DNA from: Oscillospiraceae bacterium | GTDB taxonomy: Bacteria > Bacillota > Clostridia > Oscillospirales > Oscillospiraceae | Assembly (NCBI GenBank): GCA_020025175.1 | Contig: JAHHSM010000002.1 | Coordinates: forward strand, 1-64,000 | Reading direction: 5' to 3' | DNA length: 64,000 nucleotides | Part shown: in pieces, positions 33,704 through 41,699 of the stretch | How positions within the stretch are numbered: position 1 is the first letter of the stretch | How the letters are laid out: the number at the start of each line of letters is the position of its first letter | The notes under the pieces: model-generated | What the model was told of the DNA's origin: nothing | The model's database searches: none | What the model saw: the letters and a program-made list of their open reading frames with translations, nothing else | Made by a program: the position numbers and the translations under genes

Positions 33704-35128
33704 TTATTCTTTGCCGGTCCAGCAATAGGTGCAGACCCTTTCGGGATCTACACCAATGGCCTCCAGCATGCCCTCCAGGGACTGATAGCCCAAAGAATCA
33801 AAACCAAATTTTTCGCAAATGGCTTTCAGCATGCACTGACCGCGCTCGGTGTTGGCATCGGCGTATTCCTCCAGATGCTCCTGCCCCTCGTCGCCCTCCA
33901 GCTCCTGCACGACGCGGCGCGCCAGCAAGTCCATATCGGAGTTGCCGCGGGAGAAGTTCAGGTACTTGCAGCTGTACATGATGGGGGGGCAGGCGGAGCG
34001 CATATGCACTTCTTCTGCACCGGAATCATACAGGAAGTCAACGGTTTCCTGCAGCTGTGTACCGCGCACAATCGAATCATCCACAAAGAGCAGTTTCTTG
34101 CCCTGGATCAATTCCGGGACAGGAATCTGCTTCATTTTTGCCACCTGATGGCGTACTTCCTGATTCTTGGGCATAAAGGAACGGGGCCAGGTGGGGGTAT
34201 ACTTGACAAAGGGACGGGAAAGGGGCTTGCCGCTGCGGTTGGCGTAACCAATGGCGTGGGGCACGCCGGAATCGGGAACGCCGGCCACGGAATCTACCTT
34301 CGGCAGCCGACCATGCAGCACCTCGTCGCGCGCCATGATTTCGCCGTTGCGATAGCGCATCACTTCCACATTTTGTCCCTCGTAGTTGGAATTGGGATAT
34401 CCATAATAGGTCCACAGGAAAGCGCAGATTTTCATATCCTTGCCGGCAGGGGAGATGGTTTCATATCCATCCGGCGTAATTTTTACGATTTCTCTGGGAC
34501 CAAGCTCATAGGCATTGTCGTATCCGAGCTTGTGATAGGCAAAGGATTCAAAGGATACGCAATGCCCCGAATCGTTCTTGCCTACCAGCACCGGCAAACG
34601 GCCCAGCTTGTCACGCGCGGCAATAATTTCGCCCTGATCGGTCAGGATCAAAATTGTCATGGACCCCTTGATCACGTCCTGCGCATGCAGGATACCGTCC
34701 ACCAGATTGTCTTTCTGGTTGATCAACGCAGCGGTCAGCTCCGTTGCATTGACTTTGCCGGAGCTCATAGCCATAAACTGATGTCCATGGTCGGAGAAAT
34801 ACTCCCGGATCAGCTCGTCGGCATTGTTGATGCAGCCGACCGTAGTGATGCCGTACAGACCGAGATGGGAACGCACCAGAAGCGGCTGCGGGTCAGTATC
34901 GCTGATGCAGCCGATACCGGCATTACCGCAAAACTCTGCCAGATCATTTTCGAATTTAGTGCGAAACGGGGAATTCTCAATGTTATGAATCTGGCGATGC
35001 CAGCCGCGTTCCTGATCATAAAACAACATACCGCCGCGAGAGGTGCCCAGATGGGAGTGATAGTCCACGCCAAAGAAAACATCCAGCACACAATCCCGGT
35101 GACAGGTTGCGCCAAAAAAACCACCCAT
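33704..35128 (-). CDS. purF: Amidophosphoribosyltransferase homologue lacking the N-terminal nucleophile cysteine
   Basis: This 474-residue protein has the class II glutamine amidotransferase fold followed by a phosphoribosyltransferase domain with the PRPP loop LLFVDDSIVRGTQ. PurF normally begins Met-Cys-Gly, the Cys being the glutaminase nucleophile. Here it begins MGGFFGATCHRDC, with Gly at that position. I recall the same MGGFFG start in a subfamily of Bacteroidetes and Firmicutes. It may use ammonia or have another role. purC lies 40 bp upstream on the same strand, supporting a purine-synthesis role. An ordinary purF may exist elsewhere in the genome. Confidence 0.85.
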   Translation of the reverse strand: MGGFFGATCHRDCVLDVFFGVDYHSHLGTSRGGMLFYDQERGWHRQIHNIENSPFRTKFENDLAEFCGNAGIGCISDTDPQPLLVRSHLGLYGITTVGCINNADELIREYFSDHGHQFMAMSSGKVNATELTAALINQKDNLVDGILHAQDVIKGSMTILILTDQGEIIAARDKLGRLPVLVGKNDSGHCVSFESFAYHKLGYDNAYELGPREIVKITPDGYETISPAGKDMKICAFLWTYYGYPNSNYEGQNVEVMRYRNGEIMARDEVLHGRLPKVDSVAGVPDSGVPHAIGYANRSGKPLSRPFVKYTPTWPRSFMPKNQEVRHQVAKMKQIPVPELIQGKKLLFVDDSIVRGTQLQETVDFLYDSGAEEVHMRSACPPIMYSCKYLNFSRGNSDMDLLARRVVQELEGDEGQEHLEEYADANTERGQCMLKAICEKFGFDSLGYQSLEGMLEAIGVDPERVCTYCWTGKE

Positions 35129-35168
35129 GATAAATTATTTCCTTTCCTGCTTTTGGTAAACCGTAAAA

Positions 35169-35849
35169 TTAGGCAAAAAACAGCTGGGAGAGGGTCATGG
35201 GATCGATATACTGGCCATCCTTGTAGACACGCATATTGCCGGAAGCGACCTCGTCGATCAGCATTACCTTGCCGTCTGCGTCATAACCAAACTCAAACTT
35301 GATGTCATACAGAACCAGACCCTTTTCCTTCAGATCGTCTGCAACGATCTGGGTGATCTTCTGGGTCATTTCCTTGATATCTTCATACTGCTGGTCTGTC
35401 ATCACGCCCAGCGCAACCAGTGCGTCCTTGGTGACCAGAGGATCGCCCAGCTCATCGTTTTTAAAGGTGGTTTCCACATATGCAGGCAGGTCGGCACCCT
35501 CTTCAATGTACTGACCGTAGCGGCGCAGGAAGCTGCCAACAGCCTTGTGGCGGCAGATCACTTCCAGACCCTGACCGAATACCTTTGCGGGAAGAACCTC
35601 CATGGTTGTATCTTCGAGGTTTGCATTCACATAGTGGGTCTTGATGCCGGCTGCGTTGATTTTTTCAAAGAAATAGATGGACATTCTCAGATTGACATCG
35701 CCAACGCCCTCGATCGTCAGGCCGACAGAGTTTTCACCGGGATCAAACACGCCGTCCTTACCGGTGCAGTCATCCTTAAACTTCAGCAGATAGTTGCCAT
35801 TTTCCAATGCATAAACATCCTTGGTCTTTCCGGTATAAACAAGATTCAC
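35169..35849 (-). CDS. purC: Phosphoribosylaminoimidazole-succinocarboxamide synthase
   Basis: This 226-residue protein is a standard SAICAR synthetase: [20 protein letters not shown] at the N-terminus (ATP-binding), [17 protein letters not shown], and [21 protein letters not shown] near the C-terminus. It joins aspartate to CAIR in purine synthesis. It heads a two-gene purC-purF transcript with its own promoter. A GGAGG lies before the start. I see no purine riboswitch in the leader. Confidence 0.94.
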   Translation of the reverse strand: MNLVYTGKTKDVYALENGNYLLKFKDDCTGKDGVFDPGENSVGLTIEGVGDVNLRMSIYFFEKINAAGIKTHYVNANLEDTTMEVLPAKVFGQGLEVICRHKAVGSFLRRYGQYIEEGADLPAYVETTFKNDELGDPLVTKDALVALGVMTDQQYEDIKEMTQKITQIVADDLKEKGLVLYDIKFEFGYDADGKVMLIDEVASGNMRVYKDGQYIDPMTLSQLFFA

Positions 35850-35916
35850 AGTAAGTCCTCCAATTAAATAAATTTTGGCTCAATTTTAATGCATTTACGT
35901 TTTTTGCAATATTTTT

Positions 35917-35945
35917 ATTGTATCTGAATTTTTTTACTTATACAA
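35917..35945 (-). promoter_or_regulatory. Candidate promoter of purC-purF
   Basis: On the minus strand TTGTAT (35945-35940) and TACAAT (35922-35917) are 17 bp apart, about 70 bp before the purC start. Confidence 0.55.
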
Positions 35946-36251
35946 CTGGAGAAATGCAAAAAATGTCACAAAAAAATATGCTGAAATGACGTTCCAAATG
36001 AAGAAATTGCATCATATGACAGTATATATGCATATTTTCCCCTTACCCGGTCCATGGCAGGCACGGGCACCCAGCCCATTTTTTCCACTGCGCATTCTTC
36101 TCGTTTTCATTGTGTGATTCTCAGGTGTAAAAATACACAGAACAATGGAGCGTTTTTTGCTGAAATGGAACTATTTGGCATGAATTGTTTGCTGTTTTCC
36201 AATAAATTTTGTTTATATTATATATATCATCTCAAATTGCAAAATTTTAAG
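35946..36251. other. AT-rich intergenic region between divergent purC and the CofE-like gene
   Basis: The gap from 35850 to 36353 is 504 bp. Apart from the two promoters listed I see no supported gene, RNA fold or repeat here. A plus-strand reading from 36054 lacks a ribosome site and family resemblance. Confidence 0.5.
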
Positions 36252-36280
36252 TTTACAAGAAGACATTTTCTTGGTATTCT
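36252..36280 (+). promoter_or_regulatory. Sigma-A-type promoter of the CofE-like gene
   Basis: TTTACA (36252-36257) and TATTCT (36275-36280) are separated by 17 bp, followed by a ~70-bp leader to the ATG at 36354. Confidence 0.65.
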
Positions 36281-36353
36281 ATTATACTGGAGATAACATT
36301 TTGAGTTACCATCAATTTTTATATTTTATATATAGAACAAGGAGTGATCCAGT

Positions 36354-37547
36354 ATGAGTCGTATGGTCGGTACTGTTTCCAGAGGCCTGCGCGCACCCAT
36401 CATTCGTCAGGGCGACGATCTGGCTGACATCGTTACATCTTCCATTTTGGAGGCCGCAGCAGACGACGGCTTCGAAATCCGTGATCGTGACGTGATCGCA
36501 ATGACGGAAGCGATTGTCGCCCGTGCACAGGGCAACTACGCCAAGGTAGACGATATTGCCGCAGATGTGCGTGCCAAGTTCGGCGGTGAAGAAGTGGGCG
36601 TTATTTTCCCCATTCTCAGCCGCAACCGTTTTGCAATCTGCCTGCGCGGTATCGCATCCGGCGTAAAAAAGGTCGTTCTGATGCTGAGCTATCCCTCTGA
36701 TGAAGTGGGCAACCATCTGATCAGCATGGATGCACTGGACGAAAAGGGCATCGATCCTTATAAAGATGTTTTGAGTGAAGAGAAGTACCGTGAGCTGTTT
36801 GGCTACGAAAAGCATCCCTTCACCGGTGTGGACTATGTGGAATATTACAAGACCCTGATTCAGGAAAGCGGCGCCGAAGCTGAAATCATTTTCGCAAATG
36901 ATCCCCGTGCTGTTTTGGACTACACCAAAAATGTCCTGTCCTGCGATATCCACACCCGCGCACGCACCAAGCGCCTGCTGAAGGCCGCCGGCGCAGAGCG
37001 CGTATTCGGTCTGGATGAAATTATGACGGCTCCCATCAATGGCAGCGGCTATAATGAAAAGTACGGTTTGCTGGGCAGCAACAAGTCCACCGAGGATCAG
37101 GTGAAGCTCTTCCCCAGAGACTGTCAGGATCTGGTGGTGGAAATCCAGAAGCGTCTTTTGGAAAAGACCGGCAAGCATGTGGAAGTCATGGTTTATGGCG
37201 ACGGCGCGTTCAAAGACCCTGTCGGAAAGATCTGGGAGCTGGCTGACCCTGTTGTTTCCCCGGCATACACCGCAGGTTTGGAGGGCACGCCCAACGAGCT
37301 GAAGCTGAAGTATCTTGCCGACAACGATTTTGCACATCTCTCCGGTGATGCGCTGAAGGAAGCCATCAAGGAAGAGATTCACAAGAAGGATGACAATCTG
37401 GTCGGTCAGATGGTTTCCGAGGGCACAACACCGCGCCGCCTTACCGACTTGATCGGCTCCCTGTGCGATTTGACTTCCGGCTCCGGTGATAAGGGTACGC
37501 CCATTGTTTATATCCAGGGCTACTTCGATAACTATACCACGGAATAA
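36354..37547 (+). CDS. CofE-like (coenzyme F420-0:L-glutamate ligase family) protein
   Basis: This 397-residue protein matches the CofE/FbiB-type gamma-glutamyl ligase family: GTVSRGLRAPIIRQGDDL, VIAMTEAIVARAQGNY, and NELKLKYLADNDFA. In archaea and actinobacteria CofE adds glutamate to F420. Clostridia generally do not make F420 and no other F420 gene is visible here, so the substrate is probably something else. An AAGGAG precedes the ATG. It stands alone between its own promoter and a terminator, which suggests an independent, well-expressed function. Confidence 0.78.
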   Translation: MSRMVGTVSRGLRAPIIRQGDDLADIVTSSILEAAADDGFEIRDRDVIAMTEAIVARAQGNYAKVDDIAADVRAKFGGEEVGVIFPILSRNRFAICLRGIASGVKKVVLMLSYPSDEVGNHLISMDALDEKGIDPYKDVLSEEKYRELFGYEKHPFTGVDYVEYYKTLIQESGAEAEIIFANDPRAVLDYTKNVLSCDIHTRARTKRLLKAAGAERVFGLDEIMTAPINGSGYNEKYGLLGSNKSTEDQVKLFPRDCQDLVVEIQKRLLEKTGKHVEVMVYGDGAFKDPVGKIWELADPVVSPAYTAGLEGTPNELKLKYLADNDFAHLSGDALKEAIKEEIHKKDDNLVGQMVSEGTTPRRLTDLIGSLCDLTSGSGDKGTPIVYIQGYFDNYTTE

Positions 37548-37567
37548 TTTCAAGATGATTTCAATAA

Positions 37568-37598
37568 AAAAACCTGCACCACAGCGGTGCAGGTTTTT
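37568..37598. terminator. Bidirectional terminator after the CofE-like gene
   Basis: A 13-bp perfect stem (37568-37580 with 37586-37598) with T-runs on both strands separates convergent genes. Confidence 0.88.
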
Positions 37599-37607
37599 AT
37601 TTTGCCG

Positions 37608-38201
37608 TTACTGATGGACCCAGATGGGAAGAGCTTCAAAACTCTTCGTTTTTCCCTGATAGGGAAAGGTAATTTTACAGGAATAGAGCATCGGTACTGC
37701 GGAACTGTCACGGGAGCCGTATTTATGATCGCCCACCAATGGAAATCCACGGCTTGCAAACTGCACACGGATTTGATGGCTGCGCCCGGTATGCAGCCGA
37801 ATGCGCACAAGGGAAGTTTCTTCTTCTGTGGCAAGGCGCTGAAACTCCAGCCGTGCTTTTTTGACGCCGCCGCGTATCCGCTTTACAACAAATACTTTAT
37901 TTTTTCTGGAATCTTTCCACAAAAGATCTTCCCAGTCGCCGCACTTCGGTGGTGTGCCGTGTACCCTTGCCACATATTCTTTTACCATTGTACCTTCCTG
38001 GATGGCACGGGACAGGGCGGCGGCAGCGGTTTTTGTGCGTGCGTAAACCATCACACCGCCTACATTCAAATCAAGGCGATGCACTGTATAAATTGCACCG
38101 CCTAAATCTTCCTGCAACGCCGCAGGCACCTGCGTCTCGGCATCCAACCCCACGGGCTTGAGACAAACGGCGATGTTTTTGTCAGAATATAGAAGTTCCA
38201 C
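37608..38201 (-). CDS. RluA-family RNA pseudouridine synthase
   Basis: This 197-residue protein has the catalytic HRLD motif (YTVHRLDLNVGGVMVYAR), KEYVARVHG, and LHTGRSHQIRVQFASRGFPLVGD. These mark the RluA class that isomerises uridine in rRNA or tRNA. It lacks an S4 domain, unlike RluB/RsuA or RluD types. The start GTG at 38201 has GGAGG 8 bases before it; a TTG at 38207 is too close. The target uridine is unknown. Single gene, ending at a shared terminator. Confidence 0.88.
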   Translation of the reverse strand: MELLYSDKNIAVCLKPVGLDAETQVPAALQEDLGGAIYTVHRLDLNVGGVMVYARTKTAAAALSRAIQEGTMVKEYVARVHGTPPKCGDWEDLLWKDSRKNKVFVVKRIRGGVKKARLEFQRLATEEETSLVRIRLHTGRSHQIRVQFASRGFPLVGDHKYGSRDSSAVPMLYSCKITFPYQGKTKSFEALPIWVHQ

Positions 38202-38309
38202 GAGCAATCCTCCCGAAATAAAAATAGCCTAATTGCAGCATAGCTATCATACAATACAGGGATGTCCATTGCAAGCTATGTTCCGGCAGGCTGCTGTTTT
38301 TGGCAGTCC

Positions 38310-38338
38310 TTGACAGTTTCCTGCAACATGGGTATCAT
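38310..38338 (+). promoter_or_regulatory. Promoter of the DUF3048 lipoprotein gene
   Basis: Consensus TTGACA (38310-38315) and TATCAT (38333-38338) are 17 bp apart, just before the GGAGG of the next gene. Confidence 0.65.
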
Positions 38339-38366
38339 GACACTATACTAGATAGGAGGGAATCTC

Positions 38367-39440
38367 ATGCTTTCCAAAAAGTATATTCTGACAGGCGCGC
38401 TGGCAATCGTATTGGCTGCTTTCGCTTTGGCCGGCTGCGCACACAACAGCAGCTATATAATGCCTTCCGGTGAAGACGGCACATCTGCCTCAGAAAATGT
38501 ACCGCCACCCTATACCGGTCCCATCAATCCCTTAACAGGGCTTCCGCTGGAAAGGGGTTCGGTGAACGATCGTCCGATTGCCGTTATGCTGAACAATTTA
38601 AAAAAAGCCACACCCCAAAAGGGGGTTTCTCAGGCGGATATTATTTATGAAGTTCCTGCCGAGGGCGGCATTACCCGCATGCTCGCTGTATATCAAAATG
38701 CAGAGAATGCAGGGGAGATTGGATCAGTGCGATCTTCACGTCCTTATTATCTGGAACTGGCACTGGGACACGATGCCATCTACCTTCATGCCGGCGGCAG
38801 TCCTGATGCATATGAAAAAATCAAGGCCTGGAATGTTACCGCTTTGGACTGTGTGAGAGGCCCTTATGAAGGTTCTCTGTTCTGGCGCGATGCCCAGCGC
38901 CGCAGAACCATGGGGTATGAGCACAGCGTGCTCACCTCCGGCACTGCCATTGCCGACTATTTTCCCACATACTCTTTCCGCAAGACCCACGAGAATGGAT
39001 ATACTTATAATATGACTTTTAAAGAGGACGGCACACCGGAAGAAGGGCAGCTTGCCCAAACTGTCACGGTACCCTTTTCTCACTATAAAACAGGTTCCTT
39101 TCAGTATGATGAGCAGCGTGCCTGCTATCTTGTATCGCAATATAATGCACCCTATGTGGATGGGAATACCGGCGAGCAGGTGGGTGTGGACAACCTGTTG
39201 ATTTTGAAAACAGCCTGTGAAGTGATTCCCGGAGACGACCATGGCCGTCTCACGGTCAATCTAACCTCCGGTAAAGGATTTTACGCCTGCGGCGGGAAAT
39301 ACATTCCCATCACCTGGCAAAAGCGCGGCCGAAATCAGCCCCTGTATTATTACACTACAGATGGCCGGCAGATCTCTTTGCAGCAAGGCAGCAGCTACGT
39401 GTGCATTGTGCCCATCAGCAGCGAGGTTACATTTTCCTGA
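38367..39440 (+). CDS. DUF3048 (YerB-like) lipoprotein
   Basis: This 357-residue protein has a lipoprotein signal with lipobox LAGC (around Cys24). DUF3048 follows, the YerB family of cell-surface proteins in Firmicutes: NPLTGLPL, RPIAVMLNN, DIIYEVPAEGGITRMLAVYQ, GSVRSSRPYYLELAL. Function is unknown; the fold suggests an extracellular wall or ligand-binding role. AGGAGGG precedes the ATG. Its terminator overlaps the start of the spoIIID promoter region. Confidence 0.88.
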   Translation: MLSKKYILTGALAIVLAAFALAGCAHNSSYIMPSGEDGTSASENVPPPYTGPINPLTGLPLERGSVNDRPIAVMLNNLKKATPQKGVSQADIIYEVPAEGGITRMLAVYQNAENAGEIGSVRSSRPYYLELALGHDAIYLHAGGSPDAYEKIKAWNVTALDCVRGPYEGSLFWRDAQRRRTMGYEHSVLTSGTAIADYFPTYSFRKTHENGYTYNMTFKEDGTPEEGQLAQTVTVPFSHYKTGSFQYDEQRACYLVSQYNAPYVDGNTGEQVGVDNLLILKTACEVIPGDDHGRLTVNLTSGKGFYACGGKYIPITWQKRGRNQPLYYYTTDGRQISLQQGSSYVCIVPISSEVTFS

Positions 39441-39459
39441 AACCCATGAAAAAATTTTG

Positions 39460-39496
39460 CAGCGATACCGTATTCATGCGGTATCGCTGTTTTTTT
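39460..39496 (+). terminator. Terminator of the DUF3048 gene
   Basis: An 11-bp perfect stem (39460-39470 with 39479-39489) is followed by seven T. Confidence 0.88.
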
Positions 39497-39498
39497 CA

Positions 39499-39527
39499 GC
39501 ATAATCCATGTCTTTTTCTCATAGACT
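39499..39527 (+). promoter_or_regulatory. Candidate sigma-E promoter of spoIIID
   Basis: GCATAAT (39499-39505) and CATAGACT (39520-39527) are 14 bp apart, close to the mother-cell sigma-E consensus (-35 like KMATATT, -10 like CATACAMT). spoIIID is sigma-E-transcribed in Bacillus. The start codon is 30 bp downstream. Confidence 0.6.
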
Positions 39528-39557
39528 GAAACAGTAAGAGGCAGGGAGTGTTGTTTT

Positions 39558-39686
39558 TTGAAAGGAAACATCGAGGAGCGTGCGATTACGCTTGCTCAAT
39601 ACATTATAGAGAATCGGGCCACTGTCCGCGCCGCCGCTAAACAATTCGGCATCAGTAAGTCTACCGTACATATGGTAATATATTAA
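39558..39686 (+). pseudogene. spoIIID: spoIIID, 5' part (interrupted by the element)
   Basis: The first 38 codons encode the N-terminal part of SpoIIID (LKGNIEERAITLAQYIIENR, then ATVRAAAKQFGISKSTVH), the mother-cell DNA-binding regulator. Homology stops at His38 within the recognition helix of the helix-turn-helix, exactly at the 12-bp core 39661-39672. Element sequence then adds MVIY and a stop. The start is TTG with GGGAG upstream. The missing 52 codons are at 54042-54197 in the same reading frame after excision. As it stands only a 42-residue fragment can be made. The gene is better regarded as reversibly split than dead. Confidence 0.92.
39661..39672 (+). repeat. attL core of the spoIIID element
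   Basis: CTACCGTACATA, identical to 54031-54042. Left of it the sequence is spoIIID; right of it, element. In the flanks TACC...GGTA forms a short dyad. Confidence 0.88.
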
Positions 39687-39753
39687 TGGAACGGTTTAAT
39701 TGCAAGCTCACCCAGTTATTTTTCAGATTGTGAAGAATCTTATATTGTTCAAC

Positions 39754-39796
39754 AAGACTCACTGCCGAAGACCACCGGCAGTGAGTCTTTCTTTTT
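39754..39796 (+). terminator. Strong terminator at the left end of the element
   Basis: A 14-bp perfect stem (39754-39767 with 39776-39789) is followed by a T-rich run. In the integrated state it stops transcription from the spoIIID promoter. In the excised circle it would lie just after the recombinase stop. Confidence 0.9.
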
Positions 39797-39840
39797 TACT
39801 AAAATAATCAATCGGCGTGATTGCAAAACTCAAATATAAA

Positions 39841-39869
39841 TTGATTTTCAAGACAGCTCATAATATAAT
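39841..39869 (+). promoter_or_regulatory. Sigma-A-type promoter of the XRE-hsd operon
   Basis: TTGATT (39841-39846) and a perfect TATAAT (39864-39869) are 17 bp apart, 47 bp before the regulator gene. Confidence 0.75.
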
Positions 39870-39916
39870 CAATATGGATACAAATATGCGTTCAGAAACC
39901 AAGCAGGAGGTATAAA

Positions 39917-40141
39917 ATGGCTGTCTGCTATAACAAATTATGGAAAATTTTAATTGATAAACATATGAGCAAAACGCAGCTGATCAAGGAAGCAAAAATC
40001 AGTACCAATGCCATGGCACGATTAGGAAAAAATGAGGATGTTCGTGTGGAGGTACTTGTAAAAATTTGCAGTGTTTTGGGATGTACAATAGATGATATTA
40101 TGGAAATCATTCCAGAAAAAAAGGAGAATGGAAATGGCTGA
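39917..40141 (+). CDS. Small Cro/CI-type HTH regulator of the restriction-modification operon
   Basis: This 74-residue protein is a single XRE helix-turn-helix (YozG-like): [20 protein letters not shown] forms the HTH, then [21 protein letters not shown]. It probably acts as a controller of the hsd genes, like C proteins of other systems, though that is inferred. AGGAGG precedes the ATG. Its last 8 bases overlap the hsdM start, so both are expressed from one transcript. Confidence 0.85.
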   Translation: MAVCYNKLWKILIDKHMSKTQLIKEAKISTNAMARLGKNEDVRVEVLVKICSVLGCTIDDIMEIIPEKKENGNG

Positions 40142-41696
40142 TATAAAGAAAGAGCAGGAACGGGACGAGCTGCACCGTGCGATTTGGGCAATTGCTGACG
40201 AATTGCGTGGCAGCATTGATGGCTGGGATTTTAAGTCCTATGTGCTGGGCATGATGTTTTACCGCTACATCTCGGAGAACCTGACCAACTATCTGAACGC
40301 CGACGAGATGGAGGCCGGTAACGAGGACTTCAACTACGCCGATCTCTCTGATGAGGATGCGGAGATGGCCCGTGAGGACATGGTGCAGACCAAGGGCTTT
40401 TTCATTCTTCCCTCTGAGCTTTTCTGCAATGTGCGGAAAAATGCCGCCCACGACGAAAATCTGAATATGACGCTGGAAGCTGCGTTCCGCCATATTGAGG
40501 AATCCGCAAAGGGCAGCGAGAGCGAGGATAACTTCTCCGGTCTGTTCGATGATATTGATGTGAACAGCAACAAGCTGGGTGCGACCGTTGCCAAGCGCAA
40601 CGCCAAGTTGGTCAAGCTGATGGACGGCGTGGCTGACATGAGACTGGGCAACTATCAGGACAACAGCATTGACGCCTTCGGTGATGCCTATGAATATCTC
40701 ATGGGTATGTACGCCTCCAATGCAGGCAAGTCCGGCGGCGAGTTCTTCACTCCGCAGGAGGTGTCTGAGCTGTTGACTCGGATTGCCGTGGTGGGCAAAA
40801 CGGAAGTCAACAAGGTTTATGACCCTGCTTGCGGTTCCGGCTCTCTGCTGCTGCAAGCTGCCAAGATTCTGGGAAAGGAGAATGTGCGTCAGGGCTTCTT
40901 TGGTCAGGAGATCAACTTGACTACTTACAACCTGTGCCGAATCAATATGTTCCTCCATGATATTGGCTATGATAAATTTGACATTGCCCATGAGGATACC
41001 CTGATGACCCCCCAGCACTGGGATGATGAACCCTTCGAGGTCATCGTTTCCAATCCTCCGTATTCCATTAAGTGGGAGGGCGATGATAACCCGGTGCTCA
41101 TCAACGATCCCCGTTTCTCTCCTGCCGGAGTACTTGCGCCGAAATCGAAAGCCGATCTTGCATTTATCATGCACGCTTTGGCATGGCTGGCGACCAACGG
41201 CACCGCCTCCATCGTCTGCTTCCCCGGCATCATGTACCGTGGCGGTGCAGAAAAGAAGATCCGCCAGTATCTCATTGATAACAACTTCATCGACTGCGTG
41301 ATCCAGCTGCCCGGCAACCTGTTCTATGGCACCTCCATCGCTACCTGCATCATGGTGCTGAAAAAGAACAAGCAGGACAACAGCACCCTGTTCATCGACG
41401 CCTCCAGGGAGTTTGTGAAGGTCACAAACAACAATAAGCTGACCGAGGAAAACATCAGCAAGATCGTGGCTGAATTTGCGTCACGGGAGGATGTGGACTA
41501 CTTTGCCCGCTGTGTTTCTTGGGACGAGATCAAAGAACAGGACTATAACCTGTCCGTCAGCACCTATGTGGAGCAGGAGGACACACGGGAAGTCATTGAT
41601 ATTACGAAACTCAACGCTGAGATTAAGGACATCGTTGCCCGTGAGCAGATTCTGCGAGATGAGATTGATAAGATCGTGGCAGAAATCGAGGGCTGA
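40134..41696 (+). CDS. hsdM: Type I restriction-modification DNA methyltransferase subunit
   Basis: This 520-residue protein is a full HsdM. An N-terminal helical domain is followed by a SAM-dependent N6-adenine methyltransferase core with [11 protein letters not shown] (SAM binding, ~residue 237) and NPPYSIKW (catalytic, ~306). With two copies bound to one HsdS it methylates the bipartite target. The start at 40134 was chosen because AAGGAG is 8 bases upstream; the ATG at 40128 is too close. hsdS follows after 3 bases. Confidence 0.95.
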   Translation: MADIKKEQERDELHRAIWAIADELRGSIDGWDFKSYVLGMMFYRYISENLTNYLNADEMEAGNEDFNYADLSDEDAEMAREDMVQTKGFFILPSELFCNVRKNAAHDENLNMTLEAAFRHIEESAKGSESEDNFSGLFDDIDVNSNKLGATVAKRNAKLVKLMDGVADMRLGNYQDNSIDAFGDAYEYLMGMYASNAGKSGGEFFTPQEVSELLTRIAVVGKTEVNKVYDPACGSGSLLLQAAKILGKENVRQGFFGQEINLTTYNLCRINMFLHDIGYDKFDIAHEDTLMTPQHWDDEPFEVIVSNPPYSIKWEGDDNPVLINDPRFSPAGVLAPKSKADLAFIMHALAWLATNGTASIVCFPGIMYRGGAEKKIRQYLIDNNFIDCVIQLPGNLFYGTSIATCIMVLKKNKQDNSTLFIDASREFVKVTNNNKLTEENISKIVAEFASREDVDYFARCVSWDEIKEQDYNLSVSTYVEQEDTREVIDITKLNAEIKDIVAREQILRDEIDKIVAEIEG

Positions 41697-41699
41697 GAT

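Noticed and set aside
35850..36060. Possible purine riboswitch upstream of purC
   Set aside because: I could not find the three-way-junction core or the conserved loop sequences; only promoter-like elements are visible.
36312..37553. 413-residue open frame antisense to the CofE-like gene
   Set aside because: It is a shadow of a conserved gene with no start signal and histidine/cysteine-rich nonsense composition.
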